From positions 1 through 64,000 of the forward strand of contig JBNKFV010000001.1 in the NCBI GenBank assembly GCA_050289485.1: 64,000 nucleotides of DNA, given 5' to 3'. The notes under the pieces are model-generated. The model was not told where the DNA came from, made no database searches, and was given only the letters and a program-made list of their open reading frames with translations. Shown in pieces: positions 61,894 through 64,000 of the stretch (the first letter of the stretch is position 1; the number at the start of each line of letters is the position of its first letter). A program made the translations under genes and the position numbers. Source of the stretch: JBNKFV01 sp050289485 (GTDB lineage: Bacteria > Pseudomonadota > Gammaproteobacteria > Pseudomonadales > Cellvibrionaceae).

Positions 61894-63249
61894 TCATCTT
61901 AAACCCAAGGGTTCCATCATACTGCGATCAAACAGCTGACTATCCACCTTAAGGTACACAGCATCTTCTTCTGGTACCAATGCAACTTCGGCAACACCCG
62001 GCAGCCCTCGCAAAGGCGCTTCAACACTGTCAAAGTTTTTGCCATTCAACGCCACTAGCACACTCGACAGATAACGCGGCGGCTCCATGGTGTAGGCGGC
62101 CAGTAGCCAAAGTACCAGGAAACAGGCTGACAGCGCAAAAACACCTGACGGCCCAGCATACGACACCATAAGCCCGCCACTCACGCCACCAAGAAAGGTA
62201 CCCAGAAACTGGCAAGTAGAATAGATGCCCGACGCCGTGCCTTTAGTAGCCACCGGTGCTGTTTTGCTCATCAGCGAGGGTAAGGTTGCTTCCAACAAAT
62301 TAAAGCTGAAGAAAAACAAAAACAAACCACCCACCAATACAGTCGGCGTTAGCGGCAGCCCCACCAACATGAGTTGAATGAGCAGCAACAGACCTACTGC
62401 GCCGATAAACACAGGTTTCATTTTGCGTTTTTTCTCGGCCAAAATAATAAAGGGCATCATGCCAATAAAAGCGATGGAAATAACCGGCAAATAGACCTTC
62501 CACTGCTCATCTCGATGCAAGCTAAGGTTCTGATCCAACAGAGTTGGCATCACCACAAACATCGCCATCAAAGAAAAATGCAGTACGAAGATACCCAGGT
62601 TCAAGCGCAGCAACTCGGGCTGGCGCAGTGTTTTAAGCACCAAACCACTCATGGCCAACGCATCTCGCCGTGCCACAATCACCGGTGCGGAAGGCACGAT
62701 AGTCCACAATAAAACAAGACCCACTAAGGCCAGACAAAAGGTCAGCCCAAATACACCTGAAAGCCCCCAAACGCTCGTTACCAAGGGCCCAATAATCAAC
62801 GCCAGCGCAAACGCTACACCAATCGAGACACCCAGCATGGCCATCGCCTTGGTCCGGTTATGCTCGGCGGTAGTATCAGCCACCAAGGCCATAATCACGC
62901 TCGCAATCGCTCCTGCACCCTGCAGGCCCCGGCCGATAATCAGCCCCCACACAGAATCAGCCATCGCCGCAACGGCGCTACCTGCAGCAAACACCAATAG
63001 GCCCACAGTAATCATCGGCTTGCGACCAAAACGGTCAGAGAGGCTGCCATAGGGTATCTGCAACAACGCCTGGGTAAGACCATAAATACCCAGGGCAAGT
63101 CCCAATGTCTGAGGTGTGGCCCCCGCATAATCCTGGCCATACAGGGTTAGTACTGGCAGAGCCATAAACAAACCCAGCATACGCACGATATACAATGCTG
63201 CCAGCGAGGCGATAGTTTTCTTTTCCAAAGGAGACTGCTCTATACCCAC
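61894..63249 (-). CDS. yajR: MFS transporter with C-terminal YAM-like domain (YajR type)
   Basis: Twelve-helix major facilitator (motif A GSLSDRFGRKP between TM2 and TM3, RGLQGAGAIASV in TM4) with a soluble C-terminal domain of about 65 residues (SSVLVALNGKNFDSVEAPLRGLPGVAEVALVPEEDAVYLKVDS in parts), a beta-alpha-beta-beta ferredoxin-like fold. This matches E. coli YajR throughout. Substrate unknown. The open frame starts at 63342, but GTG 63249 with AAGG 9 nt upstream gives 451 residues, the family length; the extra lead is non-conserved. Adjacent to ssb, same strand. Confidence 0.85.
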   Translation of the reverse strand: MGIEQSPLEKKTIASLAALYIVRMLGLFMALPVLTLYGQDYAGATPQTLGLALGIYGLTQALLQIPYGSLSDRFGRKPMITVGLLVFAAGSAVAAMADSVWGLIIGRGLQGAGAIASVIMALVADTTAEHNRTKAMAMLGVSIGVAFALALIIGPLVTSVWGLSGVFGLTFCLALVGLVLLWTIVPSAPVIVARRDALAMSGLVLKTLRQPELLRLNLGIFVLHFSLMAMFVVMPTLLDQNLSLHRDEQWKVYLPVISIAFIGMMPFIILAEKKRKMKPVFIGAVGLLLLIQLMLVGLPLTPTVLVGGLFLFFFSFNLLEATLPSLMSKTAPVATKGTASGIYSTCQFLGTFLGGVSGGLMVSYAGPSGVFALSACFLVLWLLAAYTMEPPRYLSSVLVALNGKNFDSVEAPLRGLPGVAEVALVPEEDAVYLKVDSQLFDRSMMEPLGLR

Positions 63250-63328
63250 TGCGGATGGCCTTGGTTTAAAGTGGAGGCGGGATTCTACCAAGTGGCACTT
63301 GTTGTCGCTACCCGGCGACAGAAGACAG

Positions 63329-63351
63329 AAAGGCCCGCACACAGCGGGCCT
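63329..63351 (-). terminator. Terminator after the UDP-glucose dehydrogenase gene
   Basis: 9-bp perfect stem AAGGCCCGC / GCGGGCCTT with loop ACACA, 35 nt past the stop at 63386. The T tract is short. Confidence 0.6.
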
Positions 63352-63385
63352 TGGTTACAGCTAGCCTGGTGATGCGGCTGTAAAA

Positions 63386-64000
63386 TTATCGAACTGGCCG
63401 ACCAATAGCAAAGTAAGTAAAGCCTTTTTCATGCATAGACACCGGATCAAACAAATTGCGGCCATCAAATACCAGCGGTGATTTCAATAGCTTCTGCATA
63501 CCGTCAAAATCCGGGGCACGAAAGTTTTTCCACTCAGTACAAATCACCAGGGCGTCGGCATCCTTTAACGCAGCCTCTTTAGTGCCCACCAGTTGCAGGT
63601 CGTCACGATCACCGTAGATGCGCTGCGTCTCCTCCATAGCTTCAGGGTCGAACGCCTTCACACTGGCACCGGCGGCCCACAAGGACTCCATCAACACGCG
63701 GCTGGGAGCTTCGCGCATATCGTCAGTATTAGGTTTAAACGCCAACCCCCACAGCGCAATGGTTTTGCCCGATAAATCACCCTTAAAATGCGTAGAAAGC
63801 TTGTTAAACAACACCGCTTTCTGGCGATCGTTCACAGCCTCAACCGAGTTGATTAACTCAGCTGAATACCCGACTTCCGCCGCCGTACGGGCCAAAGCCT
63901 TCACATCTTTTGGGAAACAGGAACCACCATAGCCGCAACCTGGATAGATAAAGTGGTAGCCGATTCGCTCGTCGGAACCAATGCCCTTGCGCACCTGCTC
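63386..64000 (-). CDS. ugd: UDP-glucose 6-dehydrogenase, C-terminal part (cut by window end)
   Basis: Only the C-terminal 205 codons are present; the gene continues past 64000. The catalytic Cys lies in GCGYGGSCFPKD, and the UDP-binding domain has IALWGLAFKPNTDDMREAPS and VFDGRNLFDP. It oxidises UDP-glucose to UDP-glucuronate for exopolysaccharide or capsule. The nearby GDP-mannose dehydrogenase family has a similar motif, but the sequence fits UGDH. Confidence 0.93.
   Translation of the reverse strand, partial: EQVRKGIGSDERIGYHFIYPGCGYGGSCFPKDVKALARTAAEVGYSAELINSVEAVNDRQKAVLFNKLSTHFKGDLSGKTIALWGLAFKPNTDDMREAPSRVLMESLWAAGASVKAFDPEAMEETQRIYGDRDDLQLVGTKEAALKDADALVICTEWKNFRAPDFDGMQKLLKSPLVFDGRNLFDPVSMHEKGFTYFAIGRPVR

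Noticed and set aside
63250..63342. N-terminal extension of the YajR-like MFS frame
   Set aside because: No ribosome-binding site, lead not similar to the family; GTG 63249 fits better.
365..64000. CRISPR arrays, insertion sequences, prophage or integron features
   Set aside because: No direct-repeat/spacer pattern, transposase, integrase or attachment-like duplication was seen.

Overview
The window reads as chromosomal DNA of a marine-type gammaproteobacterium. The layout rluD-pgeF-clpB divergent from bamD, then pilS-pilR, a type IV minor-pilin cluster, and ispH-fkpB-lspA-ileS-ribF-murJ followed by rpsT is the order I recall from Pseudomonas and its relatives. A PEP-CTERM protein, a PilY1/minor-pilin operon, an intracellular polyhydroxyalkanoate depolymerase and pntAB fit the Cellvibrionales/OMG side of the class. 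That placement is inference. There are no rRNA or tRNA genes, no insertion sequences and no CRISPR array; this is mostly core chromosome with a few lineage-specific genes.

Region by region. 1-6060: phospholipid and branched-chain amino acid synthesis (pssA, ilvC, the divergent regulator ilvY, ilvBN); ilvB has a roughly 290-nt leader that folds into a clear nested RNA structure. 6185-14222: a DUF4124 protein, clpB behind a textbook heat-shock promoter, pgeF, rluD, bamD and nadE. 14403-25335: type IV pilus control and tip. The PilS/PilR two-component system and FimT lie on the plus strand; the seven-gene operon fimU-pilV-pilW-pilX-pilY1-pilY2-pilE lies on the minus strand with a perfect CRP/Vfr-type palindrome upstream. 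25511-33103: one minus-strand run, ispH, fkpB, lspA, ileS, ribF and murJ. 33201-41381: an unrecognised membrane coiled-coil/GAF-like protein, rpsT, a CinA-type protein, a VWA protein with a PEP-CTERM sorting tail, a DUF502 membrane protein, a cold-shock protein and the MsrPQ methionine sulfoxide repair pair.

41382-53101: a hairpin-rich non-coding stretch, ppnN, a VanZ-like protein, pntAB, phaZ with a PhaR-like site upstream, an orphan ExbD, dinB with a perfect LexA box, and a Lys/Ala-rich histone-like protein. 52427-57389: a three-gene RND efflux operon in which every junction is an ATGA overlap; the last gene is an unknown exported protein. 57619-64000: a rhodanese, a cyclic-nucleotide-binding-fold protein, a secreted chalcone-isomerase-like/TonB fusion, a degenerate RmlD-like reductase, ssb, a YajR-type MFS transporter and a UDP-glucose dehydrogenase cut by the window end.

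The least ordinary items are the ilvB leader RNA, the chalcone-isomerase-like/TonB fusion, the translationally coupled RND operon with its unknown third gene, the GRxR-bearing FimT outside the main minor-pilin operon, and the hairpin-dense region at 41640-41910. I did not find a clearly new multi-gene system. Many starts here are GTG or TTG, so starts were chosen by ribosome-binding-site spacing and family length.
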